A stretch of DNA of 64,000 nt, taken from contig JBHGNT010000018.1 of assembly GCA_043228905.1 (NCBI GenBank), positions 15,128,001-15,192,000 on the forward strand. Direction: 5' to 3'. Position 1 is the stretch's first letter; each line of letters opens with the position of its first letter. This DNA is from Azolla caroliniana (Eukaryota; Polypodiophyta). A model generated the notes under the pieces. It saw only the letters and a list, made by a program, of their open reading frames with translations, ran no database searches and was not told where the DNA came from. The translations under genes were made by a program, and so were the position numbers. Positions 42,767 through 54,312 of the stretch are shown piece by piece.

Positions 42767-43214
42767 TGTTACCCGGCCGGCAAAGGAGCAGAGACCAGAA
42801 TGTGAAAGGGATGGTTATTCGGAATATATTTAATTAAGTAGATTAGATTATAATGATGTAGTGAACGGACGGACCAGAATCGGTATGCCGATCCGGATCC
42901 GGATCGATTCCGAACAGGTGCCGGTTGGCACCATTTTGTACGTAGCACCGGTGACCTATATAAAGGCCCGGTTATAATGTATAACTTTAACATAGAATTA
43001 ATATAAGCTTCTTGTTTTATCTTCACGTATTGATTACCGTTCTGAATTAATTGTTATATCGTACGCATGTATTAAGTGTATGCCTTATTGCTAAGTAGCT
43101 AATTAAGTCGAAGTAATCGTTGTGTCTTAAGTTATCTCGCCGTAACATCCCTTTAGTGAAGTGTCTTCCGCAGACACCCTATGTTAGGCTATTGTTCGGC
43201 CCTAAGGATTAACA
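42767..43214 (+). repeat. Gypsy-2 5' LTR
   Basis: 448 bp with TATATAAA at 42957-42964. After the LTR and a short spacer, TTTTTGGCGACC (43218-43229) recalls the TTTGGCGCC primer-binding region of Athila/Tat elements. Confidence 0.95.
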
Positions 43215-43269
43215 CAGTTTTTGGCGACCACGATTCCTGCACAATCGCAGCAAACAGCGGCGGGCATGG

Positions 43270-45010
43270 ATGACGCGACCAACGAACGACCCGGTTACGG
43301 AGGGAGCAAGGCGACTTGCTGAACGGCTGAGGAAGCGAGAGGCTTTCCAGCAAGTGGCAGAAGAAATCAGAGCAGATCGCTCATTTTCGAAAGTGATCCA
43401 GAGAGTGGCCAAGGAATCACTTCGGCTACCACAAAACTCCTACCCGGACGAAGGAAGTAGCCTAAGCAACCTCCAGGAAGTAGAATCCCTTCTCCAGGCA
43501 TTGGTAGTGGGGGAAGGCGAATCCGAAGCATTTTCGGCATTTGAATCAGGTTCGGACGGGGAATACAACGCACAGACGAACTACCGCAGCAGTAATGACA
43601 CCCCAGGCGGAGCAGAGGACGAGGAGTCGGAAACTTTGCCAATACCAGAACCCGAATTGACAAGCCTAGAAACTCCAGTACCAGAAGTCGACCACACTCC
43701 GGAACCAGAAGTTGACGACAAGAGACCTCCGACACAGGAAGTCGAGGAGGAGAAGTCTCTGACACCACAAGAGGAGCAGGAAAGACCTCCAACGACGACA
43801 GAAGACCGGGGAAAACCTCTGACACCACCAGAGGAGGAACAACCACTGACACCACTAGCCCGTGTACCAACACCGGATGACGATATGCCGTTCCAATATC
43901 CCAGATACCGGGATGATCTGGACGCGGAAGCCCACGTCCATGCGTTTCAGCAGACCTGGGAAGCGAACCATGTGTCCCAACGCTTAAATGCAGCTGAAGA
44001 GGAATGCTCAAAACGAGCAGAGTTCGGCATGACCTTGGAGGGACCGGCCGCCAGATGGTACCAAACACAGGATCCCAGCACCATCCCCACGTTTGAAACA
44101 TTAAAGACAAAATTCTTGCATTTCTTCCACAAGGAGATGGACCAGCGGGAAATGGTCGGCTTATTTTACAGTATCCGGCAGGAACCAACGGAGAACATCC
44201 AACAGTTTTTCATCCGGTTCCAGCGGATACACAGTCAACTCAGCCGGACACCACCGGAGGAAGAAACAAAGGCCATATTCTTAGCAGCACTCCGGGAACC
44301 CTTACGGACAGTGTGCACCGTCATCAATTTCCGCACCAGCAGCATAGATCAAGTGATTGACCGAGTTCGGGAAATGGAAAACTCGAGTTCATGGCTAACC
44401 ATGGGCACACAACAGCGTACGCTACCGATGGAAGAGGACCTCTATTTCCGACAAGCAGTTCAATGTACGGTATGCCTGAATGCTGGACATTCGGCGTTGG
44501 AATGCACCATGCGTTCCCAATGCTTGCTCTGCCACTCCAGAAGTTACACAATGGAACGGTGTGAGTATAACTTGTTAAATCAACAAGCACCACCAGTCCG
44601 GAAAATTAAACCACGGAGCAACCGGGAGGAGGAAGAAAAACGTTGGCGGCGAGAAGAGCGCTACCGGCCGACACAAGATGTCTGGTATAGCGACCGAAGA
44701 GACGCGTATGACCGGTATGATAGACAGGATAGATACCGGGACTATAATGGACGGTATGAAAGATATAACCGGGATCACTCCCTTGGTTACAACCACCGAC
44801 GGGACGACTATGGCAAGGATGACGACCAACCCCGGCAAGGATACTGCACCAAAAAGAATTTCAATAAGAAACGTCATTTCAACAAAAAGGGGGGTCATCC
44901 ACGAGAACCGGAAAATGGCGCTCCGATCAGCCAACCCGACCAAAACCAAGCACTTGCCCCTGATCCGCCACCAAGCACACACGCTGAATCCAGCAATGCC
45001 AGGAAGCCGT
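43270..45010 (+). pseudogene. Gypsy-2 gag, interrupted by TRG-C
   Basis: ATG 43270 opens a clean frame. An acidic Pro/Glu-rich N-terminal third (repeats of PPTQEVEEEKSLTP type, about residues 150-200) is followed by a capsid-like region: FGMTLEGPAARWYQTQD, FETLKTKFLHFFHKEMDQREM, FFIRFQRIHSQLSR, LREPLRTVCTVINF. Then come the zinc knuckles CTVCLNAGHSALEC and CLLCHSRSYTMERC (His to Tyr in the second) and an Arg/Tyr/Asp-rich tract. The frame is intact up to the insertion, so gag was probably functional when TRG-C arrived. Confidence 0.93.
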
Positions 45011-45829
45011 TGTCGTGAAGAATTTCGGCCAGAGGTGGAAACCGGGAAATATTGGGTATACCGGCGGGGTGCAGCATGTGCGCTCACCCTTGTACATTTA
45101 GTGTGAATAACGAGGGCGCCTTTATGGCGCCGAAGAGTAGTCTAGTCGGGACAGAGAATCCCATGTAAGTCGGGATTTATCCCACATTGTAACGCAACTC
45201 CCTCCTTGTTCTATAAAAGGAAGGGAGCGCCTCTTGTGAAGGGTTGCCCATTTTGTATTAGCAGGGTATACTGTTAGACGAAGAGACGTTCTCTCTTCCT
45301 CTTTCTCTTTTTCCTTTCTTGCTCTCCTCTGCTTCTTCTTCGTCGTTCTACGCGTCGAGCACTGGCGTCTAGCGTTTCGGTTTTCTGCCCTGTACTCTGT
45401 GCAAGCCCCGCTCGGCGCCATAAGCCCGAGAGCTCCCCGACCGGCGGCTTGGCAGTAGACAACAGTTGTATCCTATGCGACCTAGGCCCGGCTCGAACTT
45501 GGTGTTGAATCTCGTTGTCTTGTAAATACATATACATTTGGTTGTGCATATTCGAGTCTCTGTTGGTGTGTGTGTGTGTGTCTTTGTGTTTCTTTCTCGT
45601 TTCTGTACATAAGGCGTGAGTTGGGTCGGCGTGTTGTGTGCGTGTGTGCGAGAGTCAATGTTGCATGCCTGCTCTCTCTCTCTCTCTCTCTCTCACCCTT
45701 CGGTTGCTTCCGGTGTGCTTCTGGGATGCCCCAGAAACGGTGAAGCACGACTTCCTACGCGTCGTCACTCCCTAGTCCAAGACCCCCGTGGTCCCGCCTT
45801 TCTCCACACACGCGCGAAACTTCGCAACA
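45011..45829 (+). repeat. TRG-C 5' LTR
   Basis: 819 bp. TATAAAA at 45212-45218. A TG/GT run near 45568-45580 and a (CT)n run near 45673-45693. Confidence 0.92.
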
Positions 45830-45833
45830 TCTT

Positions 45834-45849
45834 TGGTGAACCCGACGTG
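45834..45849 (+). other. TRG-C primer-binding site candidate
   Basis: TGGTGAACCCGACGTG, identical to Gypsy-A and Gypsy-D, 4 bp after the LTR. Confidence 0.75.
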
Positions 45850-45866
45850 AAAGGCGGCGAGGGAGG

Positions 45867-46994
45867 ATGGAGTCGGAAGACGACGACCTCGCAGTGATGG
45901 TGGCCGAAGTGGTGTTGGAGTCGGCACGAGTGGTGATGAGGCGAGAAGCAGCGCAACAAGCGGTTGAGCGAGTGGTCGAAAGAGTCGGCCGTTTCAATGG
46001 GGACAAAGTCCCATCTTACTTGGAAGCCTACAACACGGAAATGGAGGAGCGAGATGTGGACGAAGCGTTGAGGCTGGAGTTCTTTTGTCGAGCTGTCACC
46101 ATCCGTATGCACGCGGAAGTGAAGGAGCTCCAACAAGCTCATAGTTCATGGGAGGCCTTTGAAGAGGCGCTCCTGCAGGCATATGGAGGACAGCGGAAGA
46201 GCCGGGGACGACATGACTTCGACCAGTGGGTCGCATCGGCAAAGACCCACCGGGGCGCGACGAAGGCGTTCCGAGAGTTCGAGCGATGGCTTTCTCGGCT
46301 CCCAGAGTGGGAACAAGGTTTGGTGGAGGCGGACAAAGTCCTATTGTTTGTCAGGTCAATCGACCGAGCGGAACGGGAGGCCATGGGGAAGGAGCTCAAA
46401 GACGATGACGGAGCGAATGGGCTTACGGAGGACTGGTCGAAGGTCGGAAGGGTGTGCCAACGGCTAGACGAGGAGCGAGCCAAGAAGGCTAAGAGGAAGG
46501 CGCGCGACGGCATGCCATCACATCGGGAAGAGGCCGAACGGCAAAGAGAGTCGGCAAGGGTCGGCGTTGGGGCCAGGATTGCGGAGGCGTACGCAGCTCT
46601 CGAGGCGATGCTCGACGAAGAGGAAAGATCGAGGCCGCAAGCCGAGACCGAGGAGACGGACTTGCCCCACATAATGGTGGAAGACCGGTACCACGGTACC
46701 ACGGGAGAGGGTGTGGAACATAACGCCCTCTCGACTTGCGGAGAATTGCCGACCGAGGACAAGGTCGGGAGCGGAGAAGAGCCCTCCACGCGGATTCCGG
46801 AGACTCCGGTGGTCGAGCCCGTGTGCCGACATGAGACCGGAGAGAAGGAAGGCACCGACGAGGAGTCCTGGCACGATGCCAGCAAAGATGGATGGGAGAT
46901 GGCCCACAAAAAGGTCGAAGAAGAGACCAAGAAACAACCCGACCGGGGACCAAACCGTGCGACGCTCCGACACAGGTGGAGCGTAATCTGGTAG
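45867..46994 (+). CDS. TRG-C gag-like protein, 375 residues
   Basis: An uninterrupted frame from ATG 45867, 17 bp after the primer-binding site, to TAG 46992. The capsid-like part (about residues 30-160) reads VERVGRFNGDKVPSYLEAYNTEMEERDVDEALRLEFFCRAV, WEAFEEALLQAYGG and FREFERWLSRLPEWEQGLVEADKVLLFVRSID. It is colinear with the gags of Gypsy-A and Gypsy-D (FLDAYRREMNQRDV; MFSRLPNTDQVLLEEDKTLYFLKAVD). No zinc knuckle is present. The C-terminal ~120 residues are charged and contain the first copy of the module that fills 46995-49500. An intact gag in a gag-only element suggests the protein, or its length, mattered for mobility. Confidence 0.85.
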   Translation: MESEDDDLAVMVAEVVLESARVVMRREAAQQAVERVVERVGRFNGDKVPSYLEAYNTEMEERDVDEALRLEFFCRAVTIRMHAEVKELQQAHSSWEAFEEALLQAYGGQRKSRGRHDFDQWVASAKTHRGATKAFREFERWLSRLPEWEQGLVEADKVLLFVRSIDRAEREAMGKELKDDDGANGLTEDWSKVGRVCQRLDEERAKKAKRKARDGMPSHREEAERQRESARVGVGARIAEAYAALEAMLDEEERSRPQAETEETDLPHIMVEDRYHGTTGEGVEHNALSTCGELPTEDKVGSGEEPSTRIPETPVVEPVCRHETGEKEGTDEESWHDASKDGWEMAHKKVEEETKKQPDRGPNRATLRHRWSVIW

Positions 46995-49504
46995 TGGATT
47001 GTTCGATCGGGGCTAGAATCGGCATGAAGGTGCCGATACGGGAGAGGGTGCGGAACGAGCCGCCCTCTTTTACATTGGGAGAAAGACCGACCAGGTGAAG
47101 GTCGAGAATGGAAGGAAGGCGATCAAAGGTTCGGAACGAGTCTGGCAAAGTCGGCATCGGAGCCGAAACTCCGGACATTGGAGAATCAAGCCAAGGCGGG
47201 GCTTGATTGATCACAGAGCGGATGCTATCCACCGACACCGCTAAAAGGGGCGGTGACCCGGACGAGTCGCCGGAAGACGTTGCGAAATCGGTTACCCCAC
47301 GTCCTATCCGGAGACTCCGGTAATTCGGCCAACGTGGCAACGTGAGACCGAAAGAGATGTAAGATGGAGGCGGGAACGCAGCAAGGAGACCGACGACGAG
47401 TTCGGGAGAAGTACAGAGGATGAAGAGGAGAATGAAGGCTGGTCCTATGGAGTTCCTTACACCGATCCGGGGGTCGGCCCGAGTGCCGGCGTGAGTCCTA
47501 CAGGAGAGATCGGTGGCGACAGGAGAATGGGACCTGGCAATCCGGAGAATGACGGACGGACCCGGACAAGAACCGGGCAGAGCGGACTTCCGGAAAACCA
47601 TTTCGGGAGGGAGGAAGAGAGCAGGCCTACGAAGAGGCTGGAAACACAGTACATCGGTACCACAGGAGAGGGTGTGGAGCGAGCCACCCTCTCGATTTGC
47701 AAAAGAAGGAAGACCCATGATAAGGGTCAGAGATACGGCAAGCCCGAGGAGGATCCTTCACACCGGTTCTACAGACACCGGCGGGCAGCCCGAGAGCCGC
47801 CGTGAGACCTAGAGTAAGGAACGGTGGCGGCGGCAAGGCGGGCAACCGAAGACAGAAGGGGAGGTCCCACGAAGATCCTCACACCGATCCGGAGGTCGGC
47901 CCAAGAGCCGGCGTGAGTCCTATAGGAAAGGATGATGGCGGCAGGTGAATGTGTTCGGACGACAGAAAGCAGAGAACGAAGGTATCAGGCCGGCGAAGCG
48001 GCTACGAACCGAATCGGACCGACCGGCAAGGTCACGGGCATAAGGAAGTCTGGTCCTACGGGATCCCCAGACCGAACCGGAGACTCCGGCAGTTCGGCCA
48101 ACATGGCAACATGAGACCGAGAGAGAAGGTTGGTGGCGGCAGGAAACGGGAAACGGGACCCGACTACGCGGAAGACACGAGGAGAGTCGCGAAGGACTCC
48201 TACAGAAGACACCCGAATTTCGGCAAGCAGAGAAACGGAGTCTGGTTCTATGGGACCCTCACACCGATCCAGAGACTCCGATAGTTCGGCCAACGTGGCA
48301 ACGTGAGATCTAGGGAGAAGGACGGTGGCGGCAGGGAACGGGACCCAACGACACGAGATAGCGTATCGGGAGTCGGTAAGACAGGGGCAGACGAAGTGCG
48401 AAACCCTTACCGGCCGGTTACAGTTTCGGAAGGAGCCGGCAGGGGCAAACACGGGGAGGTGTGTTGGGCCGGAAAGGCACACCTAGGGAGGGACAAGAGT
48501 CTCGCAAGTGGCCATCGCGGGCCGGATCAAAGCGTGACTACGGGATGGTGTTCGGCACGGGCAGTACCGAACAAAGGAAGCGGAAGATGGCACAAGGGAG
48601 GTGCCGAGAACGAGGTGACGAATGCATAGTGGACTGCACAGGGTCGGAGTCAGGGGATGACAAGGGAGTCCAGAGGAGAATCCTCCACACTCGCTTCGTA
48701 GATCTCGGCAGCTCAGTCATAGTAGCGAAGACTGACACGGCAAGCCCGAGATAACAAGCTGGTGGGGGCGAGGGGACGACGGCAAGCGGAAGACTCAGGA
48801 CCTGTTGCAGCAGCGCGAAACGGGAAGGGCCAAGCGGGCTACTACGGGGTGTTCCTCGGATGCGGAGGACACCGGTATGCGGATGAGCGGCGATGCACGA
48901 TCTGGCCGGGAAAGGGGCCGACAAGGCGTGCAAAGAACTGGAATATAGCACAAGCAGCGCCAAACAACGGGCGAGGATATGCAGCACACGGAGGTGTCGG
49001 AGCGGAGAGGCGAGCATGAAGAATGGGTTGCACGGTTCGGAGGTCGCGCGTAGAAGGCCAGAGAAGGATCCTCCACACCGTTCTGGAGACCATGGCGGTT
49101 GGAGCCGACGTGGCGACGTAAGACCATGGAGAAGGAAGGTGTCGGCGAGAGGATGAAGGCAACGCGAAACAACATGGGACGGCAATCAAGACAACACGAA
49201 TGGTCGACGGAGACCAAGCGGGCCACTACAGGCGTTCCTCAAGCGGAGGACATCAGGCATACGGCGGAGAGCGGGGCGTGCATACGGCCGAACAAGGGCC
49301 AGCAAAAGTACGTGTGCTATGGAGATCACGTCGAAGGACCCATCGACGGGTCGAACGAGCCTACGGGGAGGTAAGCGCGAAGGAAGAACTAAAGCCGACA
49401 GTTAAAACCGACAGCAAGCCGGGATGTGAATTACGGAAGACCAGGTTCTCACCGACTGAAATCTCTCACCCTTCAGTAGATCTGGCACGTACCGGTGGAC
49501 GTGC
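46995..49504 (+). repeat. Degenerate repeat array in TRG-C
   Basis: About nine diverged copies of a module beginning CCTCACACCGATCCGGAG and continuing to GAGACCGAGAGAGAAGG and GGTGGCGGCAGG. Copies begin near 47290, 47455, 47755, 47872, 48062, 48245, 48680 and 49065; the first lies inside gag near 46790. A second block, GGTACCACGGGAGAGGGTGTGGA, is at about 46690, 47040 and 47655. GC-rich and stop-poor on the minus strand, so it makes long shadow ORFs. No real gene seen. Confidence 0.75.
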
Positions 49505-49521
49505 GGTTTGGTGGGGGCGGA
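49505..49521 (+). other. TRG-C polypurine tract
   Basis: GGTTTGGTGGGGGCGGA abuts the 3' LTR. It is the same as in Gypsy-A except for one base, and the preceding GGACGTGC is shared too. Confidence 0.85.
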
Positions 49522-50329
49522 TGTCGTGAAGAATTTCGGCCAGAGGCGAAAACCAGGAAATATTGGCTATACCAGCAGGGTGCAGCATGTGCGCTCACCC
49601 TTGTACATTTAGTGTGAATAACGAGGGCGCCAAAGGGTAGTCTAGTCGGGACAGAGAATCCCATGTAAGTCGGGATTTATCCCACATTGTAACGCAACTC
49701 CCACCTTGTTCTATAAAAGGAAGGGAGCGCCTCTTGTGAAGGGTTGCCCATTTTGTATTAGCAAGGTATACCGTTAGACGAAGAGACGTTCTCTCTTCCT
49801 CTTTCTCTCTTTCCTTTCTTGCTCTCCTCTGCTTCTTCTTCGTCGTTCTACGCGTCGAGCACTGGCGTCTAGCGTTTCGGTTTTCGGCCCTGTACTCTGT
49901 GCAAGCCCCGCTCGGCGCCATAAGCCCGAGAGCTCCTCGACCGGCGGCTTGGCAGTAGACAACAGTTGTATCCTATGCGACCTAGGCCCGGCTCGAACTT
50001 GGTGTCGAATCTCGTTGTCTTGTAAATACATATACATTTGGTTGTGCATATTCGAGTCTCTGTTGGTCTGTGTGTGTGTGTGTCTTTGTGTTTCTTTCTC
50101 ATTTCTGTACATAAGGCGTGAGTTGGGTCGGCGTGTTGTGTGCGTGTGTGCGAGAGTCAATGTTGCGTGCCTGCTCTCTCTCTCTCTCTCTCTCTCCCTT
50201 CGGTTGCTTCCGGTGTGCTTCTGGGATGCCCCAGAAACGGTGAAGCACGACTTCCTACGCGCCGTCACTCCCTAGTCCAAGACACCCGTGGTCTCGCCTT
50301 TCTCCACGCACGCGCGAAACTTCGCGACA
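49522..50329 (+). repeat. TRG-C 3' LTR
   Basis: 808 bp, differs from the 5' copy mainly by a short deletion near 49630 and a few substitutions. The duplication CCGT follows. Confidence 0.92.
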
Positions 50330-51039
50330 CCGTACTGTTGTTATTGCTGGCAAGAGGGTCACTATAGTAATCAATGTCCGGCGAAGAGCTACAACAAACG
50401 ACCGGCAGTGAACATGGTAGACGCGGAAGTCGCGGACATACAACAGGTCATTACAAGATCAAAAGGCAAAGCCACGGAGTGGGAAACTCATGAAGCCATC
50501 CGGAAGCAAGCAACCGAATGGGTGAAGAAGGCAAATGAATGGAATGCGGCTGAGCTCGAACAACAAAAGGAGAATGCCGAAGAGCTCACCGGCCCGGGGC
50601 AACCCGAAAACCCAACCTTGCAGGCGTTACAAGAATGCCAAATAACGTTGCCGTTAGGCTGGTTATTGCAACTGGTACCACGGTTCATGGAAGGACGGCA
50701 GCAGACACACCACCGGCTCCGGCATTCTTTTCAAATCCGGAGGAAGGACCGGCAATGGTGGACACAAGCAGTCCAGCAATCACAGCCATTGTGAAGGGAA
50801 AAGAGCTACCCGGCACAATTCTCGATGGAGGATTCGGCGTGAACGTGATCAACCTCCAAACGTGTAACACGCTAGGAATCCAGGACTGGGAACCGTGTCC
50901 GTTTTGGCTTCGGATGGTGGACACTAGCTCAGTACGGCCGACCGGATTAATACGCGATCTGGAAGTGACCATCAGGGCTCACACATTTCGCATTTCCGCA
51001 GTAGTTCTCCAGCTACAAGCTTAGGGAGCTTACCCACTA
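50330..51039 (+). pseudogene. Gypsy-2 gag third zinc knuckle and protease
   Basis: Resumes after TRG-C with CCYCWQEGHYSNQC, a C-X2-C-X4-H-X4-C knuckle, then VNMVDAEVADIQQVITRSKGKATEW. A frameshift lies near 50690. The protease follows in the other frame: TAIVKGKELPGTILDGGFGVNVINLQTCNTLGIQDWEPCPFWLRM at about 50785-50920, with DGG as active site, and HTFRISAVVLQLQA before a TAG at 51022-51024. Gypsy-1 has the same layout with Asn for Asp. Confidence 0.88.
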
Positions 51040-52980
51040 TTGTTGAGATGGCCCTGGTTAAAAACGGCACACATAAAGCAAAACTGGAGGAAGAACATAA
51101 TTACGTTCCGGCGAGGAAAAGCGAAAGTACAAGTACCGACTCAACCACGATCCGGTACCGGCAAGGAATCAACGCTGCTATATGCGGAATGTGTTAACAT
51201 GTTGGAAGGATTGGCGGACGAAGAGGTCGATCAATACTTACAGGAAAATCTGAAGATCGTACCTCTGTTCGAGATTGATGTAGCCAAAGCAGTATCACCG
51301 TACGTACTGCAACCGGACGGGACTGAAGAGGAACCGGATAAAGAGGCAATTCGGGAATTACAGCAAGCACAGGAGGCACTAGAAAAAGAAATGGCAGTAT
51401 CACAGTGCGTGAAAGCATCCCAACTAGAAGAGGTAAACCTAGGTACCACAGAGGACACAAGACCGGTGCACATCGCCAAGGAAATGACTTCGGAGAACAA
51501 AACGGCAATGATCACACTCCTAAAAGAATTTCGCGATGTGTTCGCCTGGTCCTACGAAGACATGCCAGGACTCGATCCTCAGTTATATCAACACCAGATA
51601 CATCTGAGCAAAGACGCCAAACCGGTAGCGCAACGACGTTACCAGATGAACCCGAATTACGCAGCAAAGGTCAAATAGGAAATCGACAAGTTGTTGAGAG
51701 TGGGCTTCATCCGACCGGTAAAGAAAGCCACATGGCTCAGCCCGATAGTGGCGGTACCCAAAAAGAACGGTAAGATCAAAGTGTGCGTCGACTACCGGAA
51801 ATTGAATGCGGCTATTGTAACGGACGCCTTCCCACTTCCATTCACAGATGGAGTCCTGGATGCGGTCGCCGGTCATAAGGTGTACAGTTTTCTGGATGGT
51901 TTCAGCGGCTATAATCAGATCCAGATGCACCCCACCGACCATGAGAAAACCGCTTTTGTCACCGAATGGGGAGTCTTTGTTGCCGTAGTGATGATGTTCG
52001 GACTGAAAACGGCACCGGCAACCTTCCAACAGATCATCATGGAAATTTTCGGGGAATTCATTCTGGCATTCATGCAGGTGTTTTTGGATGACTTCGTTGT
52101 TTATAGCCAGGAAGGGGATCACCTTCAGCACCTCCGACTATGCCTAGAAAAATGTAGGGTTTACCGATTAAGCCTGAACCCGGCAAAATGCGTGTTCGGA
52201 GTAACCAGCGGAGCGTTACTGGGCCACATCGTCAACAAGGACGGTATCGCAGTGGATCCGGACAAAGTAAAAGCAATCCTGGAGGCACCGGCACCAGCCA
52301 CGGCAAAGGCACAAAGCCGGTTCTTAGGAAAAATTCGGTGGCATAGCCGAATGCTCCGGTATCTGGCAGACCTGGCTACACCACTACATGCCGCAGTACA
52401 TCGGACACCGTTCCGATGGACGGACACAGAAGACCAGGCTTACCGGGCACTAAAAGTACTGTTGTCACAAGCTTCGGTGGTGCAACCTCCGGATTGGTCC
52501 AAAGAGTTCCATGTGTTCGTTGATGCGTCCGACATTGCAATCGGGAACGCACTAATGCAACTGACAGAACTGAAATGGTACCAGCCAGTCTATTATGCTA
52601 GCTGGAAGTTGTCCCAAGCAGAACGTAATTATTCCACGACGGAAAGGGAGGCTTTGGGAATGATCTACAGTGTCACCAAGTTTAGACACTATCTGTTGGG
52701 AAGGAAATTTTCCTTTCACGTAGATCATTCGGCGCTCCTCTATTTGGTGTCCAAAGCATCACTCACCGGTAAGCTGGCCCGGTGGACGTTACTACTGCAA
52801 GAATTCGAGTTCGAGATATTCCACCGACCCGGCATACAGCATGCGGTAGCGGACTATTTAAGCTGGCTAGATTCCGACGAAACCAGTGACGGAGTCCCAG
52901 ACGACTTTCCGGATGCAGAGTTGTTTAGAGTCACAACAGAAACAACAACAGACAGTTCGGTCACAGAGGAAGACAAGTAG
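51040..52980 (+). pseudogene. Gypsy-2 reverse transcriptase and RNase H
   Basis: One frame with TAG at 51676-51678 and at 52978-52980. N-terminal NMLEGLADEEVDQYLQE and FRDVFAWSYEDMPGLDPQLYQHQIH lead to RT: WLSPIVAVPKKNGKIKVCVDYRKLNAAIVTD, FLDGFSGYNQIQMHP, MFGLKTAPATFQQ and AFMQVFLDDFVVYSQ (catalytic Asp pair about 52085-52105). RNase H has FVDASDIAIGNALMQ, YSTTEREALGMIYSV, HVDHSALLYLV and VADYLSWLD. Wording such as RWTLLLQEFEFEI and VNKDGIAVDPDKV is close to Athila/Tat polymerases. No second (archaeal-type) RNase H is visible. Confidence 0.93.
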
Positions 52981-54312
52981 CTCACCAATATGCACTTGTT
53001 TCTGAGCACCGATTTACCTTCGGAGGAGATGAACAGAGACGAAAGGAAACGCTTAGCGGTTCAAAGCCGGCACTTCTGTCTATTGCAAGACACACTATAC
53101 CACAAAGGCGCAGATGGCATATCGTGGCGTGCAGTGCGTAGTGACGAAAAGGAAGTAATATTGCGTGAGGCACACTGCGGCGTGGCCGGAGGACATTATG
53201 CCGGAGATGCTATGGCAAGGAAAATATGGCAAAGTGGACTATGGTGGCCAACAACATTGAAAGATGCAATCCGGTACGCTAAAGAATGCGACCTATGTCA
53301 ACGAATGGGGCAACCAACCGAACAAGCCAAAATGCCTCACCAGCTCGTACTACTGTTAGAACCATTTCAGAAATGGGGACTAGATTTTGTAGGTCTGTTC
53401 AAACCACCGGCAATGAGAACCGGCAACCGGTACGTGATCGTCGCTACGGATTACTACACGAAATGGGTGGAAGCGAAAGCACTACGCGACAACACCGCGG
53501 CATCCACGGCAAAAAATTTATATGAATGCATCTGGTGCCGATATGGATGTCCGATAGAGCTCATAAGTGACCAAGGTGGGCACTTCTTAGGGCAAGTAGT
53601 GGAAATTTTGACGACATTTTATGCGGTGGTGCACAAACGGAGCACTCCCTATTATCCGCAAGCCAATGGATTAGCAGAGTCAACAAATAAAACACTACAG
53701 AATATCCTGCGGAAAATCGTCAATGAGAACCGGACGGATTGGGATACAAAGCTGCACAGTGCACTCTGGGCTTACCGAACGGCATATAAAACAAGTATCC
53801 GCACAACACCGTTCCGCTTAGCATTCGGATTAGAAGCAGTGATGCCGGTAGAGTTCCAAGTCCCGAGTTTACGAATACAGATTCGGGAACGCCTAAATGA
53901 GAAGGAATCGGAAGCTATCCGGTTAAACGCACTTTGCGAATTAGAAGAACACCGGCTAGCCAACATCATGCACCTAGAACTAGAGTAGCGGCGAAGGAAG
54001 GCGTTCGTGGATCGTCACCGAAAAGGGAACGAAAAGATGTTCGGCATCGGTAAGCCGGTACTCATGTTCCAGACCCAGATGGGTAAGATGCCGGGAAAGC
54101 TACGGTTTCGGTGGACCGGACCATACTGGATTACGCGAGAGTTCAACGGTTCCTACCAATTAGGGACACTCGCCGGCGAGGTACTGGGTAAATGGGTCAA
54201 CGTGTTCCGACTCAAACCATACAATGGACCCATGCCAAGAAACCCATTTGAACAAGTGAAGGGCAACAAGAACCGGACACCGGTAAGGCGGAAGCGCCGG
54301 CAAGCGGTCTAG
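52981..54312 (+). pseudogene. Gypsy-2 integrase
   Basis: The frame continues from RNase H after a single TAG. Zinc finger HCGVAGGHYAGDAMARKIWQ...CDLCQRMGQ, core KWGLDFVGLFKP (first Asp), ELISDQGGHFLGQVVE (second Asp), YYPQANGLAESTNKTLQ (Glu). Another TAG at 53986-53988 replaces a Gln/Cys-rich region codon, then VDRHRKGNEKMFGIGKPVLMFQ and RWTGPYWITREFNGSYQLGTLAGEV give the GPY/F tail, ending Lys/Arg-rich at TAG 54310-54312. The catalytic triad is intact. Confidence 0.93.

Larger units (their letters stand above)
45011..50329 (+). mobile_element. TRG-C, non-autonomous gag-only LTR element (TR-GAG type) inside Gypsy-2 gag
   Basis: LTRs 45011-45829 and 49522-50329 start TGTCGTGAAG and end (C)AACA/GACA. 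A 4-bp duplication CCGT (45007-45010 and 50330-50333) flanks it, and the Gypsy-2 gag frame resumes exactly after it. The only coding region is a gag (45867-46994); no protease, RT or integrase is present. Primer-binding site and polypurine tract match Gypsy-A. About 2.5 kb of degenerate repeats fills the rest. Known TR-GAG elements have this plan and use enzymes in trans. Confidence 0.9.

Noticed and set aside
43367-44188. 273-codon minus-strand ORF
   Set aside because: Shadow of Gypsy-2 gag, which has capsid and zinc-knuckle motifs on the plus strand.
46139-46930. 263-codon minus-strand ORF
   Set aside because: Exact shadow of the TRG-C gag reading frame.
46489-47718. 409-codon ORF on the minus strand across TRG-C
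   Set aside because: It runs antisense to the gag end and through the GC-rich degenerate array, where stops are rare on that strand. No domain, and the plus-strand gag has clear homologues.
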